Positions 1 to 5,297 of a stretch of 6,490 bases of DNA are shown here, one piece after another. A program made the position numbers and the translations under genes. Below the pieces are notes generated by a model. That model worked only from the letters and a program-made list of their open reading frames with translations, was not told where the DNA came from and made no database searches. The stretch is taken from assembly GCA_938041705.1 (NCBI GenBank), contig CALISP010000210.1, positions 1 to 6,490 of the forward strand, given 5' to 3'. The DNA comes from an uncultured Cocleimonas sp. GTDB taxonomy: Bacteria; Pseudomonadota; Gammaproteobacteria; Thiotrichales; Thiotrichaceae. The stretch's first letter is position 1; every line of letters begins with the position of its first letter.

Positions 1-350
1 GGAATTGCTTTGCGAACAGTGTGATCAAATACGAATACGTGATTTACGCCTGTTTTTTCTTTGATGAGTTGCTCGACTTCTTTGTAGTAAAAATCACTGG
101 TCGATTCCTGATTATCAAAATCAATATGGTGTGGTTTAAACCTTGTTAGCTCAAAACCTTGTTTGTGAACGCTAAGTGTTTCTTTATCATTGTTAGATAA
201 AGCGCGTGCGTCAGTAATCGAAGCGGGCATGAACTGATAAGCTTCATTATAGATTTGTGGCGTTTCTCCACCCGTGTAAATAACTTCAGGCTGAACTGTG
301 GTATCAGGCTTTATGAAGTGTAAGTCAGCGATGATGTTTTTAGATGTCAT
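1..350 (-). CDS. CmcJ/NvfI-like oxidoreductase, N-terminal part (runs off the left edge)
   Basis: Translating the minus strand from the ATG at 350-348 gives an open frame of 116 codons that reaches the window edge without a stop. It begins MTSKNIIADLHFIKPD and contains a Q-G-F-E-L segment (about residues 61-65) and, near the cut end, the motif V-F-V-F-D-H-T-V-R (about 105-113). From memory, that motif and the layout before it match the CmcJ/NvfI group, which includes the CmcJ protein of cephamycin synthesis and fungal GA4-desaturase-like enzymes; these are usually called oxidoreductases or hydroxylases. The substrate cannot be told from this fragment, and the C-terminal half is absent. The start has no clear Shine-Dalgarno sequence. 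It lies 54 bases downstream of the zinc-finger gene on the same strand, with no terminator hairpin visible between them, so co-transcription is possible. Confidence 0.7.
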   Translation of the reverse strand, partial: MTSKNIIADLHFIKPDTTVQPEVIYTGGETPQIYNEAYQFMPASITDARALSNNDKETLSVHKQGFELTRFKPHHIDFDNQESTSDFYYKEVEQLIKEKTGVNHVFVFDHTVRKAI

Positions 351-404
351 AGCGTTTGTTCATTTGATGAAAAAAGCATTCCTAAATAGGTGATGGGTGC
401 ATTC

Positions 405-737
405 TTAATCATTTTTTGACTGACAACTCTGACAAAATGCTGCCTCTGGTAAGATTGATAATCGCTTTGGCGAAATGTCATCACCGCATTCTTCACAAAA
501 GCCATAGTCGCCTTTTTCAATCTTCGATAGGCCAATTTCAATATGTTTAATATTCTGCTGGGTTTGTTGCAGGGTATTATCAACAATTACCGCACGCTCT
601 GTTTCTTCAGCGATTTCCCATAAGTCTCTGCAATGCGGTCGACGAATTGATTCGGCATCGTCGCTTGCTGACTTTAAAATCGCTTGTTGCTCTATTAGTT
701 TTTTCGCTAATTCGTTTTTAAACTTTGAAGTATTCAT
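405..737 (-). CDS. Short DksA/TraR-type C4 zinc-finger protein
   Basis: The 110-aa product has a charged, glutamine-rich helical N-terminal half, likely a coiled coil (residues 5-75), and then a DksA-type zinc finger: C81-E-E-C84, seventeen residues, C102-Q-S-C105. It also has the family's usual G-D-Y-G-F-C lead-in and R-L...P-x-A spacing. DksA proteins reach into the RNA polymerase secondary channel and change promoter choice with ppGpp. E. coli DksA is 151 aa, so this is a shorter paralogue type, between TraR (73 aa) and DksA in size; its regulatory role is inferred only. The ATG at 737 is chosen because GGAAG lies 8 bases upstream. An in-frame TTG at 752 would add five residues but has no ribosome binding site of its own. 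The ATG overlaps the stop of the small ORF at 734-844, suggesting translational coupling. Confidence 0.88.
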   Translation of the reverse strand: MNTSKFKNELAKKLIEQQAILKSASDDAESIRRPHCRDLWEIAEETERAVIVDNTLQQTQQNIKHIEIGLSKIEKGDYGFCEECGDDISPKRLSILPEAAFCQSCQSKND

Positions 738-844
738 TGTTTTAGCTTCCAATAACCATGCACTAAATTAGCGTAAACACTTGGCTTCTTGCTTGTTACA
801 TCTTGCGTGCTTTTTGCTGTACCGTCTTGTATCGGATCGTACAT
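734..844 (-). CDS. Possible 36-aa small ORF overlapping the DksA-like start
   Basis: An ATG at 844-842 opens a 36-codon frame (starts MYDPIQDGTAK, ends GYWKLKQ) whose TGA stop shares bases with the ATG of the zinc-finger gene, an ATGA-type overlap common in coupled gene pairs. AAGG lies 6 bases upstream of its ATG, a modest ribosome binding site. The product is soluble-looking, with no membrane helix or signal peptide, and I do not recognise it. It could be a real small protein, a leader peptide whose translation controls the downstream gene, or a chance frame in the 5' region. Favouring a real gene are the exact overlap and the ribosome binding site; against it is the lack of any recognisable family. 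Confidence 0.4.
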   Translation of the reverse strand: MYDPIQDGTAKSTQDVTSKKPSVYANLVHGYWKLKQ

Positions 845-875
845 TTTAAACCTTAGGCTATATAGAGTTTAATAC

Positions 876-881
876 TATACT
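876..881 (+). promoter_or_regulatory. Candidate -10 box ahead of the first DinB-like gene
   Basis: TATACT matches five of six positions of the sigma70 -10 consensus and lies about 55 bases upstream of the start at 936, in the 91-base gap between divergent genes. No good -35 sequence stands 16-18 bases upstream, so this is only a weak candidate. The same AT-rich patch (858-885) would also have to serve the leftward genes, for which I see no convincing promoter. Confidence 0.25.
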
Positions 882-935
882 AGCATTTCAGGCGTCTATT
901 CTTGATAGAAGTTGGGCATAAAGTAGAGAACTAAT

Positions 936-1430
936 ATGAATTCAATAACACTCTTAGCACTTGAAAAATTTCCTGATCAGCTTGAGCAATATTTTAATGC
1001 GTTTGCTGATAATAAAAGGCATTGGTCACCTGAGTCTTGGGAGGGTGTTCCGAGTGAATCGCTTAACGCCATTGAACAGATATGTCATGTGCGTGATGTA
1101 GAAATTGATGGTTATCATATCCGTTTTAATCGGATGTTAAGTGATTCTGAGCCAACACTGGATTCTCTTGATGGTTATGGCTTGGTCGAAGAAAAGAACT
1201 ATGCGCAGGCTGATCCAAATCATGTGTTTAAAGAGTTTCGGGCTGCAAGAGTAGAGACGTTAGAGTTGGTAGAAAGCTTGAGCGAAACGCAATTAAAAAG
1301 AGCTGGGTTTTTTGAAGGTTACGGTCGATTAACTGTGGCTGGATTAGTGCATTATTTGTGTAGTCACGACCAACAACATTTATCTGGTTTGCAGTGGCTG
1401 TTAGGTAAAATTGAATCTAGTAATAGTTAG
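936..1430 (+). CDS. DinB-family putative metal-dependent protein
   Basis: The 164-aa product fits the DinB/DUF664-like four-helix-bundle family, whose members hold a divalent metal with three histidines; characterised relatives include bacillithiol or mycothiol S-transferases and maleylpyruvate isomerase. The expected ligands are visible: H51 in I-C-H-V-R-D at the end of helix 2, and the pair H144/H148 in S-H-D-Q-Q-H near the C-terminus (H-x3-H). There is no signal peptide or membrane segment, so it is probably cytoplasmic. GAGA lies 7 bases before the ATG. The next gene, 33 bases downstream, is a second DinB-fold protein of unlike sequence, so the two are probably co-transcribed. The actual reaction is unknown. 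The E. coli DNA polymerase IV that shares the DinB name is unrelated. Confidence 0.85.
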   Translation: MNSITLLALEKFPDQLEQYFNAFADNKRHWSPESWEGVPSESLNAIEQICHVRDVEIDGYHIRFNRMLSDSEPTLDSLDGYGLVEEKNYAQADPNHVFKEFRAARVETLELVESLSETQLKRAGFFEGYGRLTVAGLVHYLCSHDQQHLSGLQWLLGKIESSNS

Positions 1431-1463
1431 AGAACATTAGAATTTACTAAGAGATAGAACGTT

Positions 1464-1973
1464 ATGGGCTTATTAAAAACAGCAAATATGCTTGTAGGTT
1501 ACAAAGCTTGGTCGGATGAATTGACGTTTAATTCGCTTAAGGGAGTTTCTGATGAAGAGCTTTACAAAGAACGCATGTCATATTTTAAATCTATCGTTTA
1601 CACGCTGAATCACATTTATGTGATCGATGATATTTTTAAAGCGCACTTAAGTAATGGCACTCATAGTTATACCTTCAGAAATACAGAGACTTGCCCTACG
1701 CTTGATGAGTTATGGTCGAAACAACAAGTGATGAATGCTTGGTATATTGAATTTGTTGCCAATCTCAGTAAAAAAGAATTGAAGAAAAAGATAACGTTTA
1801 AATATGTGGGAACGGGTTCTGGAACGATGTCGGTGAATGAAATAATTCTACATATTGTTAATCATGGAACGTATCACAGAGGTTTTGTGAGTGACATGAT
1901 GTATCAAATACCTGCAGAAGTGCCGACTAATGATCTACCTGTTTATCTTCGTGATGTGCATATAGAGAAATAA
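1464..1973 (+). CDS. DinB-family protein (classical damage-inducible type)
   Basis: The 169-aa product carries the standard DinB pattern: an N-terminal Y-x-x-W helix (Y13, W16), the first ligand H50 in T-L-N-H-I, and the H-I-V-N-H-G-T-Y-H-R-G signature with H134 and H138 as the other two metal ligands. This is the Bacillus DinB type of YfiT/DinB-like putative metalloenzyme; in this superfamily characterised members transfer low-molecular-weight thiols or hydrolyse small substrates, but no substrate can be assigned here. Full length for the family. AGAGA stands about ten bases before the ATG. Together with the preceding gene it forms a tandem pair of the same fold with little sequence identity, which argues for two separate acquisitions or an old divergence and not for a recent duplication. 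Confidence 0.88.
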   Translation: MGLLKTANMLVGYKAWSDELTFNSLKGVSDEELYKERMSYFKSIVYTLNHIYVIDDIFKAHLSNGTHSYTFRNTETCPTLDELWSKQQVMNAWYIEFVANLSKKELKKKITFKYVGTGSGTMSVNEIILHIVNHGTYHRGFVSDMMYQIPAEVPTNDLPVYLRDVHIEK

Positions 1974-1977
1974 CTGA

Positions 1978-2325
1978 TTAATTGAAGTTAAAAGATGGGA
2001 TAGGAGATAAAAATAACGATGAATAAGTCAGATCAACAAATTAAAGATGAGTACGCTTCTTTGTTAAAAAAGGCAAAAATTGTTAGCGTTATTTTAGCGC
2101 TATTAATTGCACCGCGTCTTATTTTGAATTTTTCAAGCTTAGAAACTTTCTTAGGCTTTAACAACAATACCGCCCTTATCCCACTTGGTATTGGTGTAAT
2201 TATTTGCGTTGCCTTTTATTATTTTTATTGGCGCTGCCCGGCGTGTAATAAATTGCCAGGCGATAGCTGGTCACGCACTACGTGTAAAAACTGTAGTGTT
2301 AAATTGAAATAATGTTAATTGAAGT
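1978..2325. repeat. 11-base direct repeat bracketing the zinc-ribbon gene
   Basis: TTAATTGAAGT occurs at 1978-1988, just after the stop of the second DinB gene, and again at 2315-2325, just after the stop of the zinc-ribbon gene. A shorter form, TTAATTGAA, occurs at 4646-4654. The words are AT-rich, and several 11-base matches are expected by chance in a window of this size, so only the placement on both sides of one gene makes it worth recording. Confidence 0.3.
2019..2312 (+). CDS. Small membrane protein with C-terminal zinc ribbon
   Basis: The 97-aa product has a charged N-terminus (residues 1-20), a first hydrophobic helix at about 20-38, a loop, a second helix at about 52-71, and right after it a four-cysteine module: C73-P-A-C76, twelve residues, C89-K-N-C92. 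The short basic tail ends in K-L-K. The order suggests a helical hairpin with both ends and the zinc ribbon in the cytoplasm. I do not recognise a named family; similar small zinc-ribbon membrane proteins are generally uncharacterised. AGGAG at 2002-2006 is a strong ribosome binding site, but the 12-base spacer is longer than usual. It lies 45 bases after the second DinB gene and converges with the DUF3297 gene. An 11-base direct repeat brackets it. Confidence 0.78.
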   Translation: MNKSDQQIKDEYASLLKKAKIVSVILALLIAPRLILNFSSLETFLGFNNNTALIPLGIGVIICVAFYYFYWRCPACNKLPGDSWSRTTCKNCSVKLK

Positions 2326-2349
2326 AACTCCAGTTATAAAAAGGACGCC

Positions 2350-2598
2350 TTATTTATAAAACGCTTCGACTGTTCCTTTCATTTTCATCATTAGTGGTTG
2401 TCCACGACGGTCTAAGGCTTTTGCAGATGAAACTGATACCCAACCTTCACTGATGCAATATTCTTCGACATCGTTACGCTCTTTGCCGTTAATTCGAATA
2501 CCAATCTCGTGTTCGAAAATTTCTTTTATATGATGTGGGCTTTTAGGATTTCCCGAAAGACGATCAGGTAAAGTTGGTTTTGATTTAGAGTCGGACAT
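2350..2598 (-). CDS. DUF3297 family protein
   Basis: The 82-aa product matches the conserved DUF3297 layout nearly end to end: L-P-D-R-L-S (10-15), the S-P-H-H motif (20-23), F-E-H-x-I-G-I-R-x-N-G-K-E-R (28-41), D-V-E-E-Y-C-I-S-E-G-W (43-53), D-R-R-G (63-66) and the C-terminal K-G-T-V-E-x-x-Y-K (74-82). This is a small, soluble, highly conserved proteobacterial protein of unknown function. The ATG at 2598 has AGG about nine bases upstream. It is a single-gene unit with its own promoter candidate at 2635-2663 and it converges on the zinc-ribbon gene with only 37 bases between the stop codons; I see no strong terminator in that gap. Confidence 0.93.
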   Translation of the reverse strand: MSDSKSKPTLPDRLSGNPKSPHHIKEIFEHEIGIRINGKERNDVEEYCISEGWVSVSSAKALDRRGQPLMMKMKGTVEAFYK

Positions 2599-2634
2599 GT
2601 TGTTTACCTGAGTTAAATTAAATAGAGATACGCT

Positions 2635-2663
2635 ATTGTAGATGCGATTGTAAATAATATAAA
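2635..2663 (-). promoter_or_regulatory. Sigma70-like promoter for the DUF3297 gene
   Basis: Read on the minus strand, TTTATA (2663-2658, four of six matches to the -35 consensus) and TACAAT (2640-2635, five of six to the -10 consensus) are separated by exactly 17 bases. Transcription would start near 2628 and leave a leader of about 30 bases containing the ribosome binding site. This is the best promoter match I found by eye. Confidence 0.45.
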
Positions 2664-2717
2664 CCTAGCGCTCAAGAACTGCGACTCAAAGATTGGATAA
2701 ATCATTAGAAAAGGGTT

Positions 2718-2738
2718 AAAAGTGGGGGGTTGTCTTTT
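2718..2738 (+). repeat. G-rich hairpin repeat, copy 1
   Basis: The inverted repeat AAAAG (2718-2722) / CTTTT (2734-2738) encloses 11 bases, T followed by six Gs (2724-2729) and TTGT. It shares the arms, the loop length and the six-G run with copies at 5241-5263 and 6394-6418, all in the same orientation. It lies in the 187-base gap between the divergent DUF3297 and MtfA-like genes, 47 bases ahead of the latter. The arms are AT pairs plus one GC pair, so this is not a standard intrinsic terminator. Confidence 0.8.
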
Positions 2739-2748
2739 CACTCTCATT

Positions 2749-2754
2749 TATACT
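2749..2754 (+). promoter_or_regulatory. Candidate -10 box for the mtfA-like gene
   Basis: TATACT (five of six to consensus) stands 31 bases before the ATG at 2786 and 11 bases after the G-rich hairpin. The position where a -35 box is expected falls inside the G run and does not match the consensus, so an activator or another sigma factor would be needed if this is a real promoter. Confidence 0.25.
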
Positions 2755-2785
2755 CACTTTCTAAAACCCTTAAGGCAAACCCTTT

Positions 2786-3634
2786 ATGTTTTTATTGGAA
2801 AAGTTAAAGCAGTTCATTGTTAGGCTGTTTGGTTTAAGCGATTACGCTGTCGATATAGAACCTCTTAGTAATGAGTTGCGCATCTATTTATCTCAAAATG
2901 TATCTTTTTATGCTGCTTTAAATGATGCAGAGAAGCCTTTATTCGAGCAAAGAATTGGCCTGTTCTTACAAACCACTAAAATAGTCGGGCATGATGTTGA
3001 GGTAACTGAACAGGATGAGTTGTTGGTTGCGTCTGCCGCTATTATTCTCGTGTGGCGATTTCCTGATTGGTATTATGTGAATCTTCATACGGTGTCTTTG
3101 GTATCGGGTTCATTTAATGAGCATTCTGAATTTGGTCAGCCTGATTCGCGTATTCAAGGCATGGTCGGAACAGGCGCAATGAAAGGTCAGATGATTTTAA
3201 GTCAGCCAGCTTTGCGTTATGGGTTTTCGAATGATCGGGATAAGAAGAATGTAGCCTTGCATGAGTTTTCACATTTATTGGATGTAGTTGATGGGGGCTT
3301 AGATGGATTTCCTGAGCGTTTATCGAGTCATATTCATGCTTTACCCTGGATGGACTTAGTCAGAAAAGAAATGGGTAGAATCCATAATAATGATAGCAAT
3401 ATAAGAGAGTACGGCGGCACGAATCCTTTAGAATTTTTTGCAGTTGCCACTGAATATTTTTTTGAAAGGCCAAGCATGCTATGCCGTAAGCACCCTGAAG
3501 TTTACGAGGCGTTAAAATCATTCTATCGCCAAGATGTTGCTGCGATTAAAAAAGAGATTAAACCCAGAAAGAAATCGCCTTGCCCTTGTGGCAGTGGCAA
3601 GCGTTATAAACGTTGTTGTATGGTTAGTTCATGA
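2786..3634 (+). CDS. mtfA: MtfA-like M90 zinc peptidase with C-terminal SEC-C tail
   Basis: The 282-aa product has the MtfA fold features: an N-terminal helical region, I-L-V-W-R-F-P-D-W-Y (87-96), and the zinc-binding L-H-E-F-S-H-x-L-D motif with H159, E160 and H163. The G-G-T-N-P-L-E-F-F-A-V-A-T-E-Y-F-F segment (210-226) supplies the third ligand, probably E223 by comparison with E. coli spacing, with E216 as the alternative. E. coli MtfA (265 aa) binds and inactivates the glucose repressor Mlc and has aminopeptidase activity; whether this protein has an Mlc partner is unknown. It differs in ending with a complete SEC-C motif, C266-P-C268-G-S-G-K-R-Y-K-R-C277-C278, a small zinc-binding module also seen at the end of SecA. 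The ATG has AAGG about ten bases upstream. The TGA overlaps the start of the membrane-protein gene, so the two are probably translationally coupled. Confidence 0.9.
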   Translation: MFLLEKLKQFIVRLFGLSDYAVDIEPLSNELRIYLSQNVSFYAALNDAEKPLFEQRIGLFLQTTKIVGHDVEVTEQDELLVASAAIILVWRFPDWYYVNLHTVSLVSGSFNEHSEFGQPDSRIQGMVGTGAMKGQMILSQPALRYGFSNDRDKKNVALHEFSHLLDVVDGGLDGFPERLSSHIHALPWMDLVRKEMGRIHNNDSNIREYGGTNPLEFFAVATEYFFERPSMLCRKHPEVYEALKSFYRQDVAAIKKEIKPRKKSPCPCGSGKRYKRCCMVSS

Positions 3635-4035
3635 TTAGAAAATGCTTAAGAGTTTATTTTTGGTTTATCTGCTTGTTCATTGCTGTATATACAATTTTCT
3701 ATTTTGACGATGGTGTTCCATTAGAGTTTTTGGATTATGTTGATTGGGTTTTCACCCTTATTTCATTGTCTGGCGTTTATGCTTATTGTTATTCGAAGCC
3801 TTTCTTAAGCATTATGTTTTGGAAAGTGTTTCTTGTGCTATTGATAATATGGGATCTATTTTTTGTCTCAACTGCATTTACTGAAGATACTGAGGTCTAT
3901 TCAGGAGAGTTTGGTTTAACTGTTATTGTCGTCTTTGCTTGTTTGTATATTTTCCTTTTGGTTCCAAGCTACATCGCCCTCTATCTGCTTCCAAAAGAGT
4001 TTGATGGTGATGACTCTTACAAGATGGAAGCATAA
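3631..4035 (+). CDS. Four-helix membrane protein coupled to the peptidase
   Basis: The ATG at 3631 shares bases with the TGA stop of the peptidase gene (ATGA overlap), the clearest case of translational coupling on the plus strand. The 134-aa product is very hydrophobic and aromatic, with predicted helices at about 8-25, 38-54, 60-82 and 95-120, and an acidic C-terminal tail (123-134) rich in D and E. The N-terminal M-I-R-K-C-L-R basic patch and the acidic tail suggest both ends are cytoplasmic. I recognise no family. By position it could anchor or regulate the peptidase, but that rests only on the overlap. Confidence 0.72.
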   Translation: MIRKCLRVYFWFICLFIAVYTIFYFDDGVPLEFLDYVDWVFTLISLSGVYAYCYSKPFLSIMFWKVFLVLLIIWDLFFVSTAFTEDTEVYSGEFGLTVIVVFACLYIFLLVPSYIALYLLPKEFDGDDSYKMEA

Positions 4036-4045
4036 CTATTGTTCA

Positions 4046-4067
4046 TAAAGTGACGGGGTGTATAAAA
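4046..4067 (+). repeat. Possible degenerate copy of the G-rich hairpin repeat
   Basis: TAAAGTGACGGGGTGT (4046-4061) resembles the left arm and G-rich loop of the repeat family, but the run is four Gs and the right arm is ATAAAAA where CTTTT is expected, so the inverted repeat is lost. It sits in the 168-base gap ahead of the acetyltransferase gene, the kind of place the intact copies occupy. Confidence 0.3.
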
Positions 4068-4090
4068 AGCTCGTTTCTTAACTCAGTGAC

Positions 4091-4108
4091 GAAAGATTTT
4101 ACTCTTTC
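4091..4108 (+). other. AT-rich perfect hairpin, weak terminator candidate
   Basis: GAAAGA (4091-4096) and TCTTTC (4103-4108) are perfect inverted arms with a six-base loop TTTTAC, followed by TTTACT. The stem has only two GC pairs and no real T-run follows, so termination after the membrane-protein gene would be weak at best. Confidence 0.25.
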
Positions 4109-4203
4109 TTTACTATTGATCTCGTATGGTTTTATTCTGTTAGATGCTGTATTTTTTGTACTATGTTATGCAAGATCAAAGTGGTTTAGTTGTGGGAATG
4201 GAA

Positions 4204-4611
4204 ATGAATATTGAGATTGAAATCAACGGTGTAATAGAAGAGTCTGAAACGATTGATCTATACCGGGCGAATGAATGGTCTTCAGCAGAAAGGCCTGATC
4301 TATTAATGCCTGCTTTGCAAAACGCACATACACTTGTGACTGCACGAAAATCTGACGAACTTGTCGGTATTGGGTATGCTATATCAGATGGACACCTAGT
4401 TGTTTATTACCCACATATGCTTGTTCATCCTAATTATCATGGTCAAGGTATCGGCCGGAAAATGATGGATGCGATGCAGTCTGTTTATAGTGATTTTCAT
4501 ATGCAAATGCTAACCGCTGATGGAGAAGCAATTGAATTCTATAAGGCATTAGGGTTTGAGCGTGCTGGAGTAACAGAACCTATGTGGGTATATTCAGGTT
4601 CAGAACATTAA
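4204..4611 (+). CDS. GNAT family N-acetyltransferase
   Basis: The product, 135 aa from the chosen start, is a single GNAT domain that transfers an acetyl group from acetyl-CoA. An N-terminal Y-R-A-N-E-W-S-S-A-E-R-P segment (20-31) leads to the strand pair V-G-I-G-Y-A-I-S-D-G-H-L-V-V-Y-Y (54-69). Motif A is L-V-H-P-N-Y-H-G-Q-G-I-G (73-84), with the acetyl-CoA pyrophosphate loop G-Q-G-I-G, and motif B is F-Y-K-A-L-G-F (112-118). This matches a common group of small bacterial GNATs whose substrate is unknown. The frame is open from an ATG at 4144, but those extra 20 residues lack a ribosome binding site and fall outside the usual domain start. The ATG at 4204 has GGGA about eight bases upstream; ATG 4198 is another option. 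It leads a tight group with the next two genes. Confidence 0.88.
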   Translation: MNIEIEINGVIEESETIDLYRANEWSSAERPDLLMPALQNAHTLVTARKSDELVGIGYAISDGHLVVYYPHMLVHPNYHGQGIGRKMMDAMQSVYSDFHMQMLTADGEAIEFYKALGFERAGVTEPMWVYSGSEH

Positions 4612-4677
4612 TGCATGATAAAAGATACGCATTACAAACAAGTCCTTAATTGAAACTTAATATGAGTAAATCTACGT

Positions 4678-5034
4678 ATGCGTAAGTCAATCAAAGCGGT
4701 TTTGTTATCGGCCCTCGTGTTTCCTGGTACGGGACATTTTTCAGTTAAAAAACCTGTTCACGGGACGTTGCTTGTGGGGATAACACTTGTCTGTCTTTAT
4801 TTTTTAATCTCAAAAGTTTTAGAGATTTCACAAAACTTAAGTGCCAAGATTCAAAGTGGTGAAATGGCTTATGATGTCGATAAGATAACTCAGACGGTAA
4901 CTGAAAAGCTATCAGGTAGTGATTCTCAAGTGATCAATATTTCGGCTCTTGTGATCATCATTTGTTGGATTTTTGGCGTCATCGATTCATTTAGAATTGG
5001 CCTGAAGCAAGATAAAATTCAATCGAGTAAATAG
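4678..5034 (+). CDS. Small membrane protein of unknown function
   Basis: The 118-aa product starts M-R-K-S-I-K and has a short hydrophobic stretch with the motif L-V-F-P-G-T-G-H-F (13-21), a clear helix at about 28-46, a polar middle region (47-85) rich in Q, S, E and K that may be helical, and a last helix at about 86-106 followed by a basic tail. The F-P-G-x-G-H-F motif followed by a basic K-K is recurrent in small uncharacterised bacterial membrane proteins, but I cannot name a family. The ATG has only a weak GAG about 11 bases upstream. It follows the acetyltransferase by 66 bases and precedes the 56-aa gene by 20 bases, so the three are probably one transcription unit. Confidence 0.75.
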   Translation: MRKSIKAVLLSALVFPGTGHFSVKKPVHGTLLVGITLVCLYFLISKVLEISQNLSAKIQSGEMAYDVDKITQTVTEKLSGSDSQVINISALVIIICWIFGVIDSFRIGLKQDKIQSSK

Positions 5035-5054
5035 TAGTTTAGAGAGAAAGTTCT

Positions 5055-5225
5055 ATGTCAAAGAAAGTCGTAAAGTTTGAATACGAAAAAGAAACAAAAA
5101 ACAGTGTTCGTTATAAGGAAATGCCTGATGAAGGCACTGCGCCTATTGTAGGCTCTTTGTATGTTCAAAAGTGGTTTGCAGGTAGTTGCAAGAATATTGA
5201 GATTACGATTGATAAAAAAGACTAA
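5055..5225 (+). CDS. 56-aa small protein, conserved-looking
   Basis: An ATG at 5055 opens 56 codons ending in TAA. A GAGAG ribosome binding site at 5041-5045 lies upstream, and the frame starts 20 bases after the stop of the membrane-protein gene. The product begins with lysine-rich M-S-K-K-V-V-K-F-E-Y, then E-T-K-N-S-V-R-Y-K-E (13-22), P-I-V-G-S-L-Y-V-Q-K-W (30-40) and a final strand-like I-E-I-T-I. The E-T-K-N-x-V-R-Y and G-x-L-Y-V-Q-K-W blocks recall a group of small hypothetical proteins found in many bacteria, of unknown function; the similarity is from memory. The alternation of hydrophobic and charged residues suggests an all-beta fold. No membrane segment. The G-rich repeat begins 15 bases after the stop. 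Confidence 0.75.
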   Translation: MSKKVVKFEYEKETKNSVRYKEMPDEGTAPIVGSLYVQKWFAGSCKNIEITIDKKD

Positions 5226-5240
5226 CTACGACAAATAGAG

Positions 5241-5263
5241 TAAAAGTCGGGGGGTGTCTTTTA
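5241..5263 (+). repeat. G-rich hairpin repeat, copy 2
   Basis: TAAAAG (5241-5246) and CTTTTA (5258-5263) form a perfect six-pair inverted repeat around an 11-base loop, TC, six Gs (5249-5254) and TGT. It has the same orientation, arm core, loop length and six-G run as the other copies. It lies 15 bases after the 56-aa gene and 89 bases before the glyoxalase-fold gene. Confidence 0.85.
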
Positions 5264-5297
5264 GACCTGTTCTTTAAGATCTGGCTATAAGTTTATT

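Larger units (their letters stand above)
2711..2785 (+). repeat. Inverted and direct repeats around copy 1 and the mtfA-like start
   Basis: AAGGGTT at 2711-2717 can pair with AACCCTT at 2765-2771, enclosing the G-rich hairpin and a TATACT -10-like box (2749-2754). A second copy, AACCCTTT at 2778-2785, directly precedes the ATG and could pair with AAAGGGTT (2710-2717) over eight bases. The two downstream copies form a direct repeat AAACCCTT with a 13-base period. The alternatives are a regulator-binding direct repeat or competing RNA stems near the start codon; neither is shown. Confidence 0.4.

Noticed and set aside
347..586. 79-codon minus-strand frame
   Set aside because: It lies inside the DksA-type gene in another frame on the same strand. 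That gene has the complete zinc-finger signature, while this frame has no family features and no ribosome binding site.
738..752. TTG start giving a 115-aa DksA-like protein
   Set aside because: The GGAAG that serves as ribosome binding site for the ATG at 737 lies just inside this extension, and no other site stands ahead of the TTG.
2313..2349. Bidirectional terminator between the converging genes
   Set aside because: Only AACTCCAGTT, a four-pair stem with a two-base loop, can be seen in this 37-base gap; that is too weak to call.
4144..4203. Longer N-terminus of the acetyltransferase
   Set aside because: The ATG at 4144 has no Shine-Dalgarno sequence and the extra residues are a hydrophobic run that is not part of the GNAT domain.
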